From Azospirillum lipoferum 4B (lineage in GTDB: Bacteria > Pseudomonadota > Alphaproteobacteria > Azospirillales > Azospirillaceae), in the NCBI RefSeq assembly GCF_000283655.1, contig NC_016587.1, forward strand, positions 186,001-250,000: DNA of 64,000 nucleotides, in the 5' to 3' direction. The position numbers and the translations under genes were made by a program. This document shows, piece by piece, positions 1 through 9,927 of the stretch (positions are counted from its first letter, which is position 1; the number at the start of each line of letters is the position of its first letter). Under the pieces are notes generated by a model that was given only the letters and a program-made list of their open reading frames with translations, made no database searches and was not told the DNA's origin.

Positions 1-1
1 G

Positions 2-274
2 GGCCTGCAGGCTGCCTTGCGCGTCGGCCGCATGATGGACGACGGCAGCTGGTCGCCGGAGGCGATTTCGCTGATCAAGCGCAACAACTGCGGCAAGGCG
101 CTGGACATCGCCCGCGTCGCCCGCGACATGCACGGCGGCAACGGCATCTCCGAGGAGTTCCAGGTCATCCGCCATATGGTGAATCTGGAGACGGTGAACA
201 CCTACGAAGGCACCCACGACGTCCACGCCCTGATCCTGGGCCGGGCGCAGACGGGCCTGCAGGCGTTCTCGTAA
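2..274 (+). CDS. gcdH: Glutaryl-CoA dehydrogenase, C-terminal part (cut by window start)
   Basis: This is the last 90 codons of an acyl-CoA dehydrogenase that is open to the left edge, so its start is outside the window. The C-terminal sequence carries the family motifs [28 protein letters not shown] and [18 protein letters not shown], which fit glutaryl-CoA dehydrogenase better than other acyl-CoA dehydrogenases. The enzyme is a cytoplasmic FAD protein that oxidises and decarboxylates glutaryl-CoA to crotonyl-CoA in lysine, tryptophan and glutarate breakdown. The gene ends at TAA, followed 12 bp later by a large palindromic repeat, and converges on the chemoreceptor gene. I am fairly sure of the subfamily, but most of the protein is not visible. 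Confidence 0.85.
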   Translation, partial: GLQAALRVGRMMDDGSWSPEAISLIKRNNCGKALDIARVARDMHGGNGISEEFQVIRHMVNLETVNTYEGTHDVHALILGRAQTGLQAFS

Positions 275-286
275 GGTCTTGAGAAA

Positions 287-437
287 CCCCTCTCCCGCCC
301 CGGGAGAGGGAGGGGCCCACCGTGAAGCGGTGGGAGGGTGAGGGGTGAACCGAGAATCGGTGTGGTTGCGGATTCTCGGACTACCCCTCACCCTCCCCAC
401 TCCGTGGGTCCCCTCCCTCTCCCAGGGCGGGAGAGGG
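287..437. repeat. Palindromic GC-rich repeat, copy R1
   Basis: A long imperfect inverted repeat fills the gap between the convergent gcdH and chemoreceptor genes. The left arm starts CCCCTCTCCCGCCCCGGGAG and the right arm is its near-complete reverse complement. A second inner stem (CCGAGAATC with GATTCTCGG) sits at the centre. It belongs to a family with at least six further copies in this window (R2-R7). Lying between two 3' ends, it could also act as a bidirectional terminator. Confidence 0.85.
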
Positions 438-442
438 TGTTT

Positions 443-2128
443 TCAAGCCGCCTTCACATCCCCCGTCGCCTGCTGGCGCACCTCGGTCAGGAAGCGCTCC
501 ACCTCGGCCGCCAGTGCGCGGGTCTGGCCGGACAGGCCGCGGGCGGCGTCCTGCACGCCCAGCGCGGTGCTGCCGGCGCTTTCCGCCGTGTGGGCCAGCG
601 CGGCGATGGTCGCAGACACGTCCTGGGTGCCCAGCGCCGCCATCTCCACCGCCCGCGCGATTTCCCGCGTGGCGGCGTTCTGTTCCTGCACCGACTGGGT
701 GATGGTGCCGGAAATGCCGTCGATCTCGGTGATGGTGCTGCCGATGGCGCCGATGGCGTCGGCCGCCTCGCGCGTCACCGACTGCATGGCGTTCACCTGG
801 GCGGCGATCTCGTCGGTGGCCTTGGCGGTCTGGTCGGCCAGCCCCTTTACCTCGGTCGCCACGACTGCAAAGCCTTTTCCGGCCTCCCCGGCACGCGCGG
901 CCTCGATGGTGGCGTTCAGCGCCAGCAGGTTGGTCTGCTTGGCGATGGCGTGGATCAGCCCGACCACCTGGCCGATGCGCTCGGCATTGGCGATCAGCCC
1001 CTGGACGGTGGCGTTGGTGCGGTCGGTGTGGGACACCGCCTCCCCGGCGATGCGGGCGGAATGGCCGACCTGCTCGGAAATCCCGCCGATGGAGCTGGCG
1101 AGTTCGGTCGCCGCGGCGGCGGCGGAGCGGACGTTGGACTGGATGTCGTCGGATTCGCGGGCGACGTTGCGGGTCTGGCTCGACGCCTCGCCCACCACCA
1201 TGGCCATGCGGTCGGCGCTGTCGGCCATGCCGGATGCGGACTCGGCGATGCCCTCGACCAGACGCTTCACCGTGCCCTGGAAACGGTCGGCAAGGTCGAG
1301 CAGGGCGGCACGCTTGGCCTCCTCCGCCTTGGCGTCGGCTTCGGCCTGGGCTGTGTGCATGCGCTCGATGGCGCGGGCGTTGTCGCGGAAGACGGTGACG
1401 GAACCGGCCATGGCGCCGATCTCGTCGGAGCGGGCGGTGCCGGGCACCTCGACCGACGTGTCGCCGCCGGCAAGCCTTGCCATCGCCGCCGACATGGCGC
1501 GCAGCGGGCGGATGACGATGCGGCCGAGCAGGACGTTCAGCAGGGCGATCTGCACCACCAGCGCGATCAGGCAGATGGCGATCTGGTTGCGCATCTGGGT
1601 GGCGATGGCGTCGATCTGCTGATCCAGGCTCCAGGCGATCTGCAGGGCGCCGACCAGCCGGTTGCTCTTTCCGGTCACCACCGGCACCGTCACCACGATG
1701 TGGCCGTTGGCGGAGCGGGTCTGCGCCCCCTTGCCGGCCAGCACCGCCTCGACCAGATCCTGATCGGCCTTCAGGTCGTATCTGGCGAAGCGCTGGTTGG
1801 AGAAGTCGGCCAGCGTTCCCGATGCGGTCGCGGCGCGCAGCGAGGCCAGTTGCACCTCGCTGCTTGCGGCCAGAGGCATGAACTCCGTCTCGATGGAGGC
1901 GCCGTCGCCGGCGACGAAGCTGGTCTTGGTGGCATTGGCCAGCATGTCCGTCTTGACGCGGGCGTCATGCGTCGCCAGCCGCACCGCGTCGTCATACTGC
2001 ATCTTGGCCTGCAGCCCCATGATGACGATGAAGCCGCCGACGATGGCCGCGACGAAGGCCGCCGTCACCTTGCGCCCGACGCTCCAGAACCGCCGCGACC
2101 GGGATGCGGCCGCCTTGTCCACTGCCAT
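443..2128 (-). CDS. Methyl-accepting chemotaxis protein
   Basis: Membrane chemoreceptor of 561 residues. A first transmembrane helix lies at about residues 18-40, followed by a roughly 140-residue periplasmic sensor region, a second helix at about 183-203, a HAMP domain, and a long cytoplasmic signalling domain. The conserved hairpin tip reads [17 protein letters not shown] followed by [17 protein letters not shown], the CheA/CheW-binding region. There is no C-terminal CheR-binding pentapeptide. The ATG at 2128 has GGAAGGGG upstream; ATG at 2146 in the same frame is an alternative, and the frame stays open to 2242. No chemotaxis gene is adjacent, so this is an orphan receptor and its ligand cannot be read from the sequence. 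Confidence 0.92.
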   Translation of the reverse strand: MAVDKAAASRSRRFWSVGRKVTAAFVAAIVGGFIVIMGLQAKMQYDDAVRLATHDARVKTDMLANATKTSFVAGDGASIETEFMPLAASSEVQLASLRAATASGTLADFSNQRFARYDLKADQDLVEAVLAGKGAQTRSANGHIVVTVPVVTGKSNRLVGALQIAWSLDQQIDAIATQMRNQIAICLIALVVQIALLNVLLGRIVIRPLRAMSAAMARLAGGDTSVEVPGTARSDEIGAMAGSVTVFRDNARAIERMHTAQAEADAKAEEAKRAALLDLADRFQGTVKRLVEGIAESASGMADSADRMAMVVGEASSQTRNVARESDDIQSNVRSAAAAATELASSIGGISEQVGHSARIAGEAVSHTDRTNATVQGLIANAERIGQVVGLIHAIAKQTNLLALNATIEAARAGEAGKGFAVVATEVKGLADQTAKATDEIAAQVNAMQSVTREAADAIGAIGSTITEIDGISGTITQSVQEQNAATREIARAVEMAALGTQDVSATIAALAHTAESAGSTALGVQDAARGLSGQTRALAAEVERFLTEVRQQATGDVKAA

Positions 2129-2267
2129 GCTCTTGCCCCTTCCCATGCCGCCTTCGCTTGCCTCCGATCGCCGACCGACAGGGCACGACGACGCGTCGCC
2201 GGCAGGGCCGGCGTTCTTTGGCAAAGCGTCAACGAATTGCAAAATTTAAATGGTATTGTAACAGCAT

Positions 2268-2287
2268 ATCATGGTCTGCACCATGAT
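2268..2287. promoter_or_regulatory. Palindrome upstream of the chemoreceptor gene
   Basis: Two perfect 8-bp arms, ATCATGGT and ACCATGAT, flank a 4-bp centre. The site lies about 140 bp upstream of the chemoreceptor start in an AT-rich stretch (2236-2290) that probably holds its promoter. It looks like a dimeric repressor or activator site. The protein that binds it is unknown. Confidence 0.4.
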
Positions 2288-2361
2288 CTTCATCTCTGAC
2301 TTTCGGAAGATTGCCAGTTGTCATGGCAATCCCAAAGTCGCGGCCCAGATCGGGCAAAGTG

Positions 2362-2398
2362 AAGGCGCCGCCGTCGCTTGGACAAAGCGGCGCCTTTT
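2362..2398. terminator. Rho-independent terminator after the liv operon
   Basis: A 10-bp perfect stem (AAGGCGCCGC with GCGGCGCCTT) has a 15-nt loop. On the minus strand it lies about 65 bp past the end of the last gene of the liv operon and is followed by a T-rich run interrupted by CAC. On the plus strand it ends in TTTT. It may work in both directions. Confidence 0.7.
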
Positions 2399-2461
2399 CG
2401 TGCCGGGACTTTCACAAATCCGACTTCAGTTCTTCTTCGGCTGTGCTTTGACGGAGCCGCT

Positions 2462-2815
2462 TCAGCCGCGGACCGGTTTGCGCTCCCGCCAGCCGAACGG
2501 CCCGGCAGTCTCATAGAGCCACGGATACTGGTTGACCATGCGCCGGGCGATGGCGATGCGATGCGCCGTCAGCGTGATCAGCCCGATCACCACGGTGTGG
2601 ACGATGAAGCCCCACAGCGACAGCAGCTGCTCGCCGAACAGGCCCCAGGCCAGGAAGCGGTCGCCCAGCCCCAGCAGAAGCGAATAGGCCAGCACGTTCG
2701 ACACCGGCTTCCAGCCCTCCGCCAGGGTCTGGCCGGTCAGCACGCCGCAGCCGCCGAACACCAGAACCGTCAGGAACACGAAGACCGGAACCGAAGAGCC
2801 AAGGATCGTTTCCAT
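2462..2815 (-). CDS. Small membrane protein of the liv operon (DUF6867-like)
   Basis: A 117-residue protein with about three hydrophobic segments (VFVFLTVLVFGGCGVLTG near the N-terminus, then SNVLAYSLLLGLGDRFLAWG, then a segment around FIVHTVVIGLITLTAHRIA) and a basic, aromatic tail. The ATG at 2815 lies just past the livF stop codon (2817-2819, minus strand), so the start is immediately downstream of livF and probably translationally coupled. A small membrane protein after livF is common in alphaproteobacterial liv operons, and I believe it corresponds to the DUF6867 family. That assignment is from memory and not verified. Its role is unknown; a helper for the permease is the natural guess from its position. 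Confidence 0.7.
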   Translation of the reverse strand: METILGSSVPVFVFLTVLVFGGCGVLTGQTLAEGWKPVSNVLAYSLLLGLGDRFLAWGLFGEQLLSLWGFIVHTVVIGLITLTAHRIAIARRMVNQYPWLYETAGPFGWRERKPVRG

Positions 2816-2816
2816 C

Positions 2817-3527
<711 letters not shown>

Positions 3528-3530
3528 GGC

Positions 3531-4430
3531 TCAGGCCCCCTTCTGCGCGTTTTGCGGCATATGCAGGTCGGCGGCGACCTCCGGCGGCAGGGCCTCGTCC
3601 TCGTCCTCGCCCAGATAGGCGCGGATCACCGCCGGGTCGTTCTTCACATGCTCCGGGTCGCCGTCGGAAATCTTCCGGCCATAGTCCAGCACCACCACAT
3701 GGTCGGAAATGCGCATCACCACGCTCATGTCATGCTCGATCAGCAGCACGCCGGTCCGGTGACCCTGCGGCGTCTGCACATCGCGGATGAAGGTCAGGAT
3801 CTCGGCCAGCTCCGCCGATTCGCGCGGGTTCAGGCCGGCCGCCGGCTCGTCCAGGCACAGCAGCACCGGCTCCGTGCACATGGCCCGCGCGATCTCCAGC
3901 CGGCGCTGGGCGCCATAGGGCAGGTTGCCGGCTTCCCAGTCGGCGAACTCGGTCAGCCGCACCCGCTCCAGCCAGTATTTCGCCAGCTCCACCGCCTCAT
4001 GCTCGGCCTTGCGGTAGCTGGGGAAGCCCAGCAGCCCGCCGATGGCGAAGGTCGAGGCGCGCATCAGCTTGTTGTGCTGGGCGACGATCAGGTTCTCCAG
4101 AACGCTCATGCCGCTGAACAGCCGGATGTTCTGGAAGGTGCGCGCCACGCCGGCCAGCTGGGCGATGCGGTAGCCCGGCATCCGCTCCAGCAGGAACTCC
4201 TTGCCGGTGGGATGGCGCAGCGTCAGCCGCCCCACCGTGGGGGTGTAGAAGCCGGTGACGCAGTTGAACAGCGTCGTCTTGCCGGCGCCGTTCGGGCCGA
4301 TCAGCGCGGTGATCTCGCCCGCCCGCGCCTCGAACGACACGTCGTTGTTCGCCACCAGACCGCCGAAGCGCATGGTCAGGTGTTCGACGGTCAGAAGGGG
4401 CTTGTCAGTGCTCATCGGTGCGGCGCTCAT
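3531..4430 (-). CDS. livG: Branched-chain amino acid ABC transporter ATPase LivG
   Basis: A 299-residue ATPase with Walker [10 protein letters not shown], signature [15 protein letters not shown], Walker [11 protein letters not shown] and the LivG-type insertion before the signature. The start ATG at 4430 overlaps the livM stop as ATGA, which indicates translational coupling and decides against longer readings of the frame. ATG at 4415 (MSTDKP) is the only plausible alternative. The C-terminal 35 residues after YLGEDEDE are longer than in E. coli LivG and acidic, as is common in this group. Confidence 0.95.
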   Translation of the reverse strand: MSAAPMSTDKPLLTVEHLTMRFGGLVANNDVSFEARAGEITALIGPNGAGKTTLFNCVTGFYTPTVGRLTLRHPTGKEFLLERMPGYRIAQLAGVARTFQNIRLFSGMSVLENLIVAQHNKLMRASTFAIGGLLGFPSYRKAEHEAVELAKYWLERVRLTEFADWEAGNLPYGAQRRLEIARAMCTEPVLLCLDEPAAGLNPRESAELAEILTFIRDVQTPQGHRTGVLLIEHDMSVVMRISDHVVVLDYGRKISDGDPEHVKNDPAVIRAYLGEDEDEALPPEVAADLHMPQNAQKGA

Positions 4431-5917
4431 TTCGCGGCTCCCGTCGCGGCCGGATTCTTGCCGCCATGCAGGAGGATGGTCGGGTCGCGGTGGGCCAGCA
4501 GGCCGCGCGGACGCCACAGCATGATCACCACCATGCCGGCGCCGAAGGCCAGCATGCGGTAGTCGGCCAGCTCGCGGAACGCTTCCGGCAGGCCGATCAC
4601 CAGCAGCGTGGCCACCACCACGCCGATCTGGCTGCCCATGCCGCCCAGCACCACGATGGCCAGGATGATCGCCGACTCGATGAAGGTGAAGCTCTCCGGG
4701 CTGATGAAGCCCTGCCGCGTGGCGAAGAAGGAGCCGGCGAAGCCGCCGAACATCGCGGCGATCGCAAAGGCCGCCAGCTTCATGTTGGTGCGGTTGATGC
4801 CCAAGGACGCGCAGGCGATGTCGTCCTCGCGCAGGGCCTCCCACGCCCGGCCCAGCGGCAGCTTGCGCACCCGCAGCGTGAACAGGTTCACCACCAGGGC
4901 GAGCGCCAGGATGAGGTAGTAGAGGAAGATGATGCGGTGCAGCGGCGAGAATTCCAGCCCGAACATCTCGTGGAAGGCGGCCATGCCCTCGGCCGGGCTG
5001 CGGGAGAAATCGGCGATGCCGAAGAAGCTCGGCCGCGGAATGCCGGAGATGCCGTTGGGGCCGCCGGTGAACTGGTACCAGTTGACCAGGATGATGCGGA
5101 TGATCTCGCCGAAGCCCAAGGTCACGATGGCGAAATAGTCGCCGCGCAGCCGCAGCACCGGGAAGCCCAGCAGCACGCCGGAGATGGCGGCCAGCACGCC
5201 CGCCAGCGGCAGGCAGACCCAGAAGCTGAGCCCGAAGTAATGCGCCAGCAGCGCGTAGGAATAGGCGCCCACCGCATAGAAGGCGACATAGCCGAGGTCG
5301 AGCAGGCCGGCCAACCCGACGACGATGTTCAGGCCCCAGCCCAGCATGATGTAGGTCAGCAGCAGGATGCCGATGTCCAGGATCATGCGGTCGGCCAGCG
5401 GGGTGAAGGGCAGCACGACGGCAAACGCCACGGCGACCGGGCCGATGTAGCGGCTGGCGTGCTGCACCTTGGCCGCGACGCGGTCCATGCGCTTGTCGCG
5501 GTCGGCCTGGGACAGCTTGGAGCGGCCGGTGGCGACGGTCATGGCGGCACGGATGGCGATGACGCCGCCGCCCAGCACCAGCACCAGGCGCAGCACCTGG
5601 GTCGGCATCGGCAGCAGCAGCCCGATGCCGGCGCAGACCAGCGCCAGGATCAGCACCGGCAGCGCCATGCCCTGGCGGATCAGCCCGAGCCCGAGGCGGC
5701 CGAAGAAGACCAGCAGCAGCGAGGCGACGACCTCCTCCGGCCGGGCTTCGATGCCGAGCCCGGTGGGGCGGTCGACGGTGCGCAGGCCCACCAGCGGAAC
5801 GGTCAGCAGCAGGGCGACGAAGGCGGCGAGCCCGGCGTCCTTGACGGTGGCGGCCCAGTCGACGCCGCGGGTGGCGGCACGCCCGGAGGACGAGACGGTG
5901 TTGGAGTGCATGGTCAT
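4427..5917 (-). CDS. livM: Branched-chain amino acid ABC transporter permease LivM
   Basis: An integral membrane permease of 496 residues. About 170 N-terminal residues, with several extra hydrophobic segments, precede the core BPD_transp_2 domain. The core includes [40 protein letters not shown] and [20 protein letters not shown]. The start ATG at 5917 has AGGTG upstream inside the end of livH; a second ATG two codons later is possible. E. coli LivM is shorter, but long N-terminal extensions are common in alphaproteobacteria. The gene ends in an ATGA overlap with livG. Confidence 0.95.
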   Translation of the reverse strand: MTMHSNTVSSSGRAATRGVDWAATVKDAGLAAFVALLLTVPLVGLRTVDRPTGLGIEARPEEVVASLLLVFFGRLGLGLIRQGMALPVLILALVCAGIGLLLPMPTQVLRLVLVLGGGVIAIRAAMTVATGRSKLSQADRDKRMDRVAAKVQHASRYIGPVAVAFAVVLPFTPLADRMILDIGILLLTYIMLGWGLNIVVGLAGLLDLGYVAFYAVGAYSYALLAHYFGLSFWVCLPLAGVLAAISGVLLGFPVLRLRGDYFAIVTLGFGEIIRIILVNWYQFTGGPNGISGIPRPSFFGIADFSRSPAEGMAAFHEMFGLEFSPLHRIIFLYYLILALALVVNLFTLRVRKLPLGRAWEALREDDIACASLGINRTNMKLAAFAIAAMFGGFAGSFFATRQGFISPESFTFIESAIILAIVVLGGMGSQIGVVVATLLVIGLPEAFRELADYRMLAFGAGMVVIMLWRPRGLLAHRDPTILLHGGKNPAATGAAK

Positions 5918-5922
5918 GGCGC

Positions 5923-6828
5923 TTACACCTTCTCGATCTCGGGCCGGCCGAGCAGGCCGGTGGGCCGGAAGATCAGGACGAGGACGAGGATGGAGAAGGT
6001 TGCGACGTCCTTCCATTCGGAGCCGACATAGCCGGACCAGAAGGCCTCGATCAGGCCGATGACCACGCCGCCGAGCATGGCGCCGGGCAGCGAACCGACC
6101 CCGCCGAGCACGGCGGCGGTGAAGCTTTTCACGCCCGCCAGGAAGCCGATGTAGAAATCGATGACGCCATAGATCAGCAGCACCATCATGCCGGCGACGG
6201 CGGCGAGCGCGGCGCCCATGACGAAGGTCAGCGAGATGACGCGGTCGACGTTGACGCCGAGCAGCCCGGCCATCTTCTTGTCCTGCTCGCAGGCGCGCTG
6301 GGCGCGGCCGAGCGAGGTGCGGTTGATCAGCATGGTGAAGCCGACCATCAGGACCAGGGTGATGACGATGGTGGCGAGGCGCACGTAGCTGACGGAGACG
6401 GCGCCGTCCATCATGGTGAGGTTGCCGGGCAGGATGGGCTGCAGCGGCTTGGAGCGGGCGCCCTGGAGGAGCTGGATGTAGTTCTGCAGGAAGATCGACA
6501 TGCCGATGGCGGAGATCAGCGGCGCCAGCCGCGGCGAGGAGCGCAGCGGCCGGTAGGCGATCCGCTCCACCGTCCAGCCATAGACGCTGGTGAACAGCAT
6601 GGAGGCGAGCAGCATGACCAGAAGCGCCAAAGGCACCCAGGTGATGCCCAGCGCGCCGATGGCCAGGAAGGTGATCAGCGCCACGAAGGAGCCGATCATG
6701 TAAATCTCGCCATGGGCGAAGTTGATCATACCGATGATGCCGTACACCATCGTGTAGCCGATCGCGATCAGGCCGTAAATCGCCCCAAGCGACAAGCCGT
6801 TGATCAATTGCTGTATGAAATAATCCAT
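5923..6828 (-). CDS. livH: Branched-chain amino acid ABC transporter permease LivH
   Basis: A 301-residue membrane permease and first gene of the operon. Typical LivH motifs are [49 protein letters not shown] and [20 protein letters not shown]. The ATG at 6828 (MDYFIQQ) is preceded by GGGAGAAGAG at a suitable distance; the ATG six codons upstream has no such site. Transcription is presumed to start in the long upstream gap (6829-7608). Confidence 0.95.
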   Translation of the reverse strand: MDYFIQQLINGLSLGAIYGLIAIGYTMVYGIIGMINFAHGEIYMIGSFVALITFLAIGALGITWVPLALLVMLLASMLFTSVYGWTVERIAYRPLRSSPRLAPLISAIGMSIFLQNYIQLLQGARSKPLQPILPGNLTMMDGAVSVSYVRLATIVITLVLMVGFTMLINRTSLGRAQRACEQDKKMAGLLGVNVDRVISLTFVMGAALAAVAGMMVLLIYGVIDFYIGFLAGVKSFTAAVLGGVGSLPGAMLGGVVIGLIEAFWSGYVGSEWKDVATFSILVLVLIFRPTGLLGRPEIEKV

Positions 6829-6993
6829 CAGGCGCTCTTCTCCCACTCTCCCAGATCACCGTGTAGGCAGGCACTCGAAAAAAACTGGATTGAGCCGTGT
6901 GCGGCGGCGGAGTTCCGATCCGGATGAACGGGGGAGAACATCCAGGACCGAGGCAGGGGACGCTTGGAACCCCGCCGCCGCACCCGGTTCTTG

Positions 6994-7032
6994 CCGAAGC
7001 CCCGCCGGATGCGGGATCCGGCGGGGCTTCGG
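6994..7032. promoter_or_regulatory. 17-bp perfect hairpin in the liv leader
   Basis: The arms are CCGAAGCCCCGCCGGAT (6994-7010) and its exact reverse complement (7016-7032), with loop GCGGG. No T-run follows on either strand. It lies about 170 bp before the livH start on the transcribed side, so it could be an attenuator, an mRNA-stability element or a remnant of a repeat. Confidence 0.6.
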
Positions 7033-7538
7033 TCAAAGGCGGACTGGGGGACCCCTGCGGGTCTGCATGCGGAGGACCGGAACGGTCCGGCGGCCCGGAA
7101 CCGGGCCGGCGACCATCGGGACGAGCGGCGACGTCGACCGGACGCGCGACGCTGTCATTCGGACGCGCGACACTGTCGCTGGGGCGCGGTCCCGCACCCG
7201 GGCGGCATTCCGTCGTTCGGCCATGGTCAAAAGCTCCCACTTGCGCGGCACGGCTTGCGGCCGTGGCGTCCCCACCGGCATCGCTGCCGGGCAAACCTGT
7301 TGTGAATCGGCCGGAATGGACGGAACGGCCGCCCAGCCCGGCCCAGTCGGCGAAAGGCGCCGAGCCTTACCCTGTTCTATTCTGTTCTTGGCCTCTCACC
7401 CCGGCACTTGGGTGCCGGTGGCGGATGCTACCCTTTTTCTTGTCACAGACAGGTAAAGCAACTTGATCCGTAGACGCAACACTCTCTTTTCTGTGGCGAG
7501 AAAAAACAACATTCCTCGCGCCGCCACCGTCGATTTCA

Positions 7539-7580
7539 GAACGAAATTTCTGGAAATCCTATTCCCGGCAAATTTCGTTC
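7539..7580. promoter_or_regulatory. AT-rich inverted repeat after ald
   Basis: The arms GAACGAAATTT (7539-7549) and AAATTTCGTTC (7570-7580) are perfect and separated by 20 bp. The repeat begins about 30 bp past the ald stop codon. It may form the ald terminator stem, or be an operator with half-sites three helical turns apart. AT-rich sequence of this kind is rare in the window. Confidence 0.4.
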
Positions 7581-7608
7581 AGTTCTTTGTCAACAGCTGT
7601 TCACATGG

Positions 7609-8745
7609 TCAGCCGACGAGGTTGCGGGGGTCGGTGAAGGGCTGCCCCAGGGCGTCGGCGACCGCCTCGTAGGTCAATTGACCGGCATGGACATTCAGCC
7701 CCGCCAGCAGGTGCGGATCCTCGGCCAGCGCCCGCTTCCACCCCTTGCCGGCCAGCGCCTGGACGAAGGGCAGGGTGGCGTGGTTCAGCGCCTCGGTGCT
7801 GGTGCGGGCGACGGCGCCCGGCATGTTGGCGACGCAGTAATGCACCACGCCGTCCACCACATAGGTCGGGTCGGAATGGGTGGTGGCGTGGCTGGTCTCG
7901 AAACAGCCGCCCTGGTCGATGGCGACGTCCACCAGAACCGATCCGCGGCGCATGCCGGCCAGCTGGTCGCGGCGCACCAGCTTCGGCGCTGCCGCCCCCG
8001 GCACCAGCACGGCGCCGACCACCAGATCGCTGTCGGCGACCAGCCGGTCGAGCGTGTCGGCCGAGGCGTAGACGGTCTTCAGCCGCGGCCCGAACAAATC
8101 GTCGAGCTGGGCCAGCCGGGGCATGGAACGGTCGGCGATGGTCACGTCGGCACCCAGCCCCATCGCCATGCGGGCGGCGTTGGCGCCGACCACCCCGCCG
8201 CCGATGACCAGCACCTTGCCGGGCAGCACGCCGGGCACGCCGCCCAGCAGGATGCCGGAGCCGCCGTTGCTCTTCTGCAAGGCGACGGCACCGACCTGGA
8301 TCGCCATGCGGCCGGCGATCTCCGACATCGGCGCCAGCAGCGGCAGGCGCCCGGCGCGGTCGGTGACGGTCTCATAGGCGATGGCGGTGCAGCCGCTTTC
8401 CATCAGCAGCCGGGCCTGCTCCGGATCGGGGGCGAGGTGCAGGTAGGTGAACAGCACCTGATCCGGCCGTAGCCTGCGACATTCCGCCGGCTGCGGTTCC
8501 TTCACCTTCACGATAAGGTCGGCCTTTGCGAACACCTCTTCGGCGGACCCGGCGATCTCGGCACCCGCCGCGCGGTAGGCTTCGTCGGAGAAGCCGATCT
8601 CGGCCCCGGCGCCGCTCTGGATCAGCAGGGCATGGCCCTCCGCCGCCAGTTCGCGGACCGATGCCGGCGTCAGCCCGACACGGTACTCGTGGTTCTTGAT
8701 TTCCTTGGGCACGCCGATGCGCGTGACCATGCGAGAAGTGACCAT
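7609..8745 (-). CDS. ald: Alanine dehydrogenase
   Basis: A cytoplasmic NAD-dependent enzyme that interconverts L-alanine with pyruvate and ammonium; 378 residues, close to the usual 371-375. It starts [18 protein letters not shown], has the substrate motif VKVKEPQ, the Rossmann motif [20 protein letters not shown], and the C-terminal [16 protein letters not shown] block. ATG at 8745 is preceded by GGGGAGAACTCTC and is preferred over ATG at 8730, which has no ribosome site. An Lrp/AsnC regulator is divergent 191 bp away. In rhizobia an Lrp-type regulator (AldR) next to aldA activates it, so the same control is likely here. Confidence 0.95.
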   Translation of the reverse strand: MVTSRMVTRIGVPKEIKNHEYRVGLTPASVRELAAEGHALLIQSGAGAEIGFSDEAYRAAGAEIAGSAEEVFAKADLIVKVKEPQPAECRRLRPDQVLFTYLHLAPDPEQARLLMESGCTAIAYETVTDRAGRLPLLAPMSEIAGRMAIQVGAVALQKSNGGSGILLGGVPGVLPGKVLVIGGGVVGANAARMAMGLGADVTIADRSMPRLAQLDDLFGPRLKTVYASADTLDRLVADSDLVVGAVLVPGAAAPKLVRRDQLAGMRRGSVLVDVAIDQGGCFETSHATTHSDPTYVVDGVVHYCVANMPGAVARTSTEALNHATLPFVQALAGKGWKRALAEDPHLLAGLNVHAGQLTYEAVADALGQPFTDPRNLVG

Positions 8746-8936
8746 GAGAGTTCTCCCCGATGCGAACCCCCGTCGAACCCGATCTGGTGTCACTGGAAAC
8801 CATCGGTCAGGCGGATTGTCTCGGATGGGCCACTATACGTCCGTCCGAGCGGGTGAATCTCTGCAAAGCCTTGCATGAATCCCCCATAGTGTGGTGGAGC
8901 TTTCGCATGATCCGCCACGTCTTCGAATAAAGTTGC

Positions 8937-9413
8937 ATGCACGCCCTGGACGCCCTGGACCACAAGATCCTGCGCCTTCTCCGCAAGGACGGCCGGATGA
9001 GCAACGCCAAGCTGGCGGCGGAGGTCGGGCTGTCGCCATCGGCCTGCCTGCGCCGCCTGCACATGCTGGAGCATTCCGGCGTGATCCGCGGCTATACCGC
9101 CATCATCGAGACGGCGGACGAGGAGCGGTCGGTCACCGTCATCGTCCAGATCACGCTGGAACGCCAGACCGACGAGTATTTGCGCCGCTTCGACGCTGCC
9201 GTCCGCCGCTGCCCGGAGGTGCGGGAATGTTACCTGCTGTCGGGCAGTTCGGATTATCTGCTGCGGGTGGTGGCGCAGGACCCGGCCGATTACGACCGCA
9301 TCTACAAGGACTCGCTGTCGCGCCTGCCCGGCGTCCAGCGCATCCAGTCCAGCTTCGCCATCCGCAGCGTCGTGCGCCCCGGCAGCCTGCCGGTGGAAGA
9401 GCCGGCAGGCTGA
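8937..9413 (+). CDS. Lrp/AsnC family regulator divergent from ald
   Basis: A 158-residue transcription factor with an N-terminal winged helix (LDHKILRLLRKDGRMSNAKL, AEVGLSPSACLRRLHMLE) and a C-terminal RAM/ligand-binding domain (SVTVIVQITLERQTDEYLRR, ECYLLSGSSDYLLRVVAQD). The ATG at 8937 has only a poor ribosome site. Its position back to back with ald suggests an alanine- or amino acid-responsive regulator of that gene, comparable to AldR. The 191-bp shared gap probably holds both promoters and the binding sites, but no clean operator could be picked out. Confidence 0.9.
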   Translation: MHALDALDHKILRLLRKDGRMSNAKLAAEVGLSPSACLRRLHMLEHSGVIRGYTAIIETADEERSVTVIVQITLERQTDEYLRRFDAAVRRCPEVRECYLLSGSSDYLLRVVAQDPADYDRIYKDSLSRLPGVQRIQSSFAIRSVVRPGSLPVEEPAG

Positions 9414-9428
9414 GCCGCTCCGCCGGAT

Positions 9429-9830
9429 CTACGCCCTGGTCGCCGCGATGTAGCGATGCTCCTGGGTGAGGCCTCCATAGCCGTAGGCGTCGGCCTGCAC
9501 CTCATGCACCAGGGCATAGCTTTCCTCGTGCAGAGGCCCGAGTTCCGATTCCATGAAGGCGAACAGGTCGCGCAGGTAGCGGGCCTTCTCGTCCTTCAGG
9601 TTGGTGCCGTCCACCACCTTGATGTCGAGCCAGAAGCTGGCCTTGCCATGGTCCGCCAGGCTGCGGCCGCCGACGATCCAATGTTCCGGCGCGGTGTAGT
9701 CGACGGTGACGGCGGTGATGTCCGGCCGCTTGCGCAGAATGCCGGCGGTCAGCGCGACGATGCCGTCGGCCAGGCGGCGGGTCAGGTCCGGCGAGGGAGC
9801 CGTCGAGACTTTCACGGAGATGATGGGCAT
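9429..9830 (-). CDS. Tautomerase-superfamily protein
   Basis: A 133-residue protein starting MPIISVKVS. After removal of Met this exposes the N-terminal proline that is the catalytic base of the 4-oxalocrotonate tautomerase superfamily. GAGGAGG lies 8 bp before the ATG at 9830, so the start is clear and the frame open beyond it is a shadow. The length suggests two fused beta-alpha-beta units, as in cis-CaaD/MSAD-like members, rather than the 62-residue short form. Its substrate is unknown. It is divergent from a LysR regulator 97 bp away, which probably controls it. Confidence 0.85.
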   Translation of the reverse strand: MPIISVKVSTAPSPDLTRRLADGIVALTAGILRKRPDITAVTVDYTAPEHWIVGGRSLADHGKASFWLDIKVVDGTNLKDEKARYLRDLFAFMESELGPLHEESYALVHEVQADAYGYGGLTQEHRYIAATRA

Positions 9831-9927
9831 GGAACGCCTCCTCGGTTGCGATGGGAGGCAGGGTAGAGCGGCTGTGATGAACAGAAAAACGGGTTTATCG
9901 GCATCGATGATGCAGTTAAACTGAAGC

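Larger units (their letters stand above)
6829..7608. other. Long gap upstream of the liv operon
   Basis: About 780 bp with no convincing gene. It contains a 17-bp perfect hairpin (6994-7032), a 21-bp tandem repeat at about 7140-7181 (GGACGCGCGAC then GCTGTC or ACTGTC), a short palindrome at 7401-7418 (CCGGCAC with GTGCCGG), and an AT-rich stretch (7490-7590) with an 11-bp inverted repeat. Open frames here are GC-driven and show no family features. The liv promoter should lie in this gap, but I cannot place it with confidence. Confidence 0.6.

Noticed and set aside
287..437. Insertion sequence or CRISPR-like array as explanation of the palindromic repeats
   Set aside because: No transposase is encoded, copies are dispersed and lack regular spacers, and lengths are only about 110-170 bp.
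7033..7294. Possible repeat protein with DSVARP-like heptads on the minus strand upstream of livH
   Set aside because: The heptads follow from a 21-bp DNA repeat; there is no ribosome site, no recognisable domain and codon use is not gene-like.
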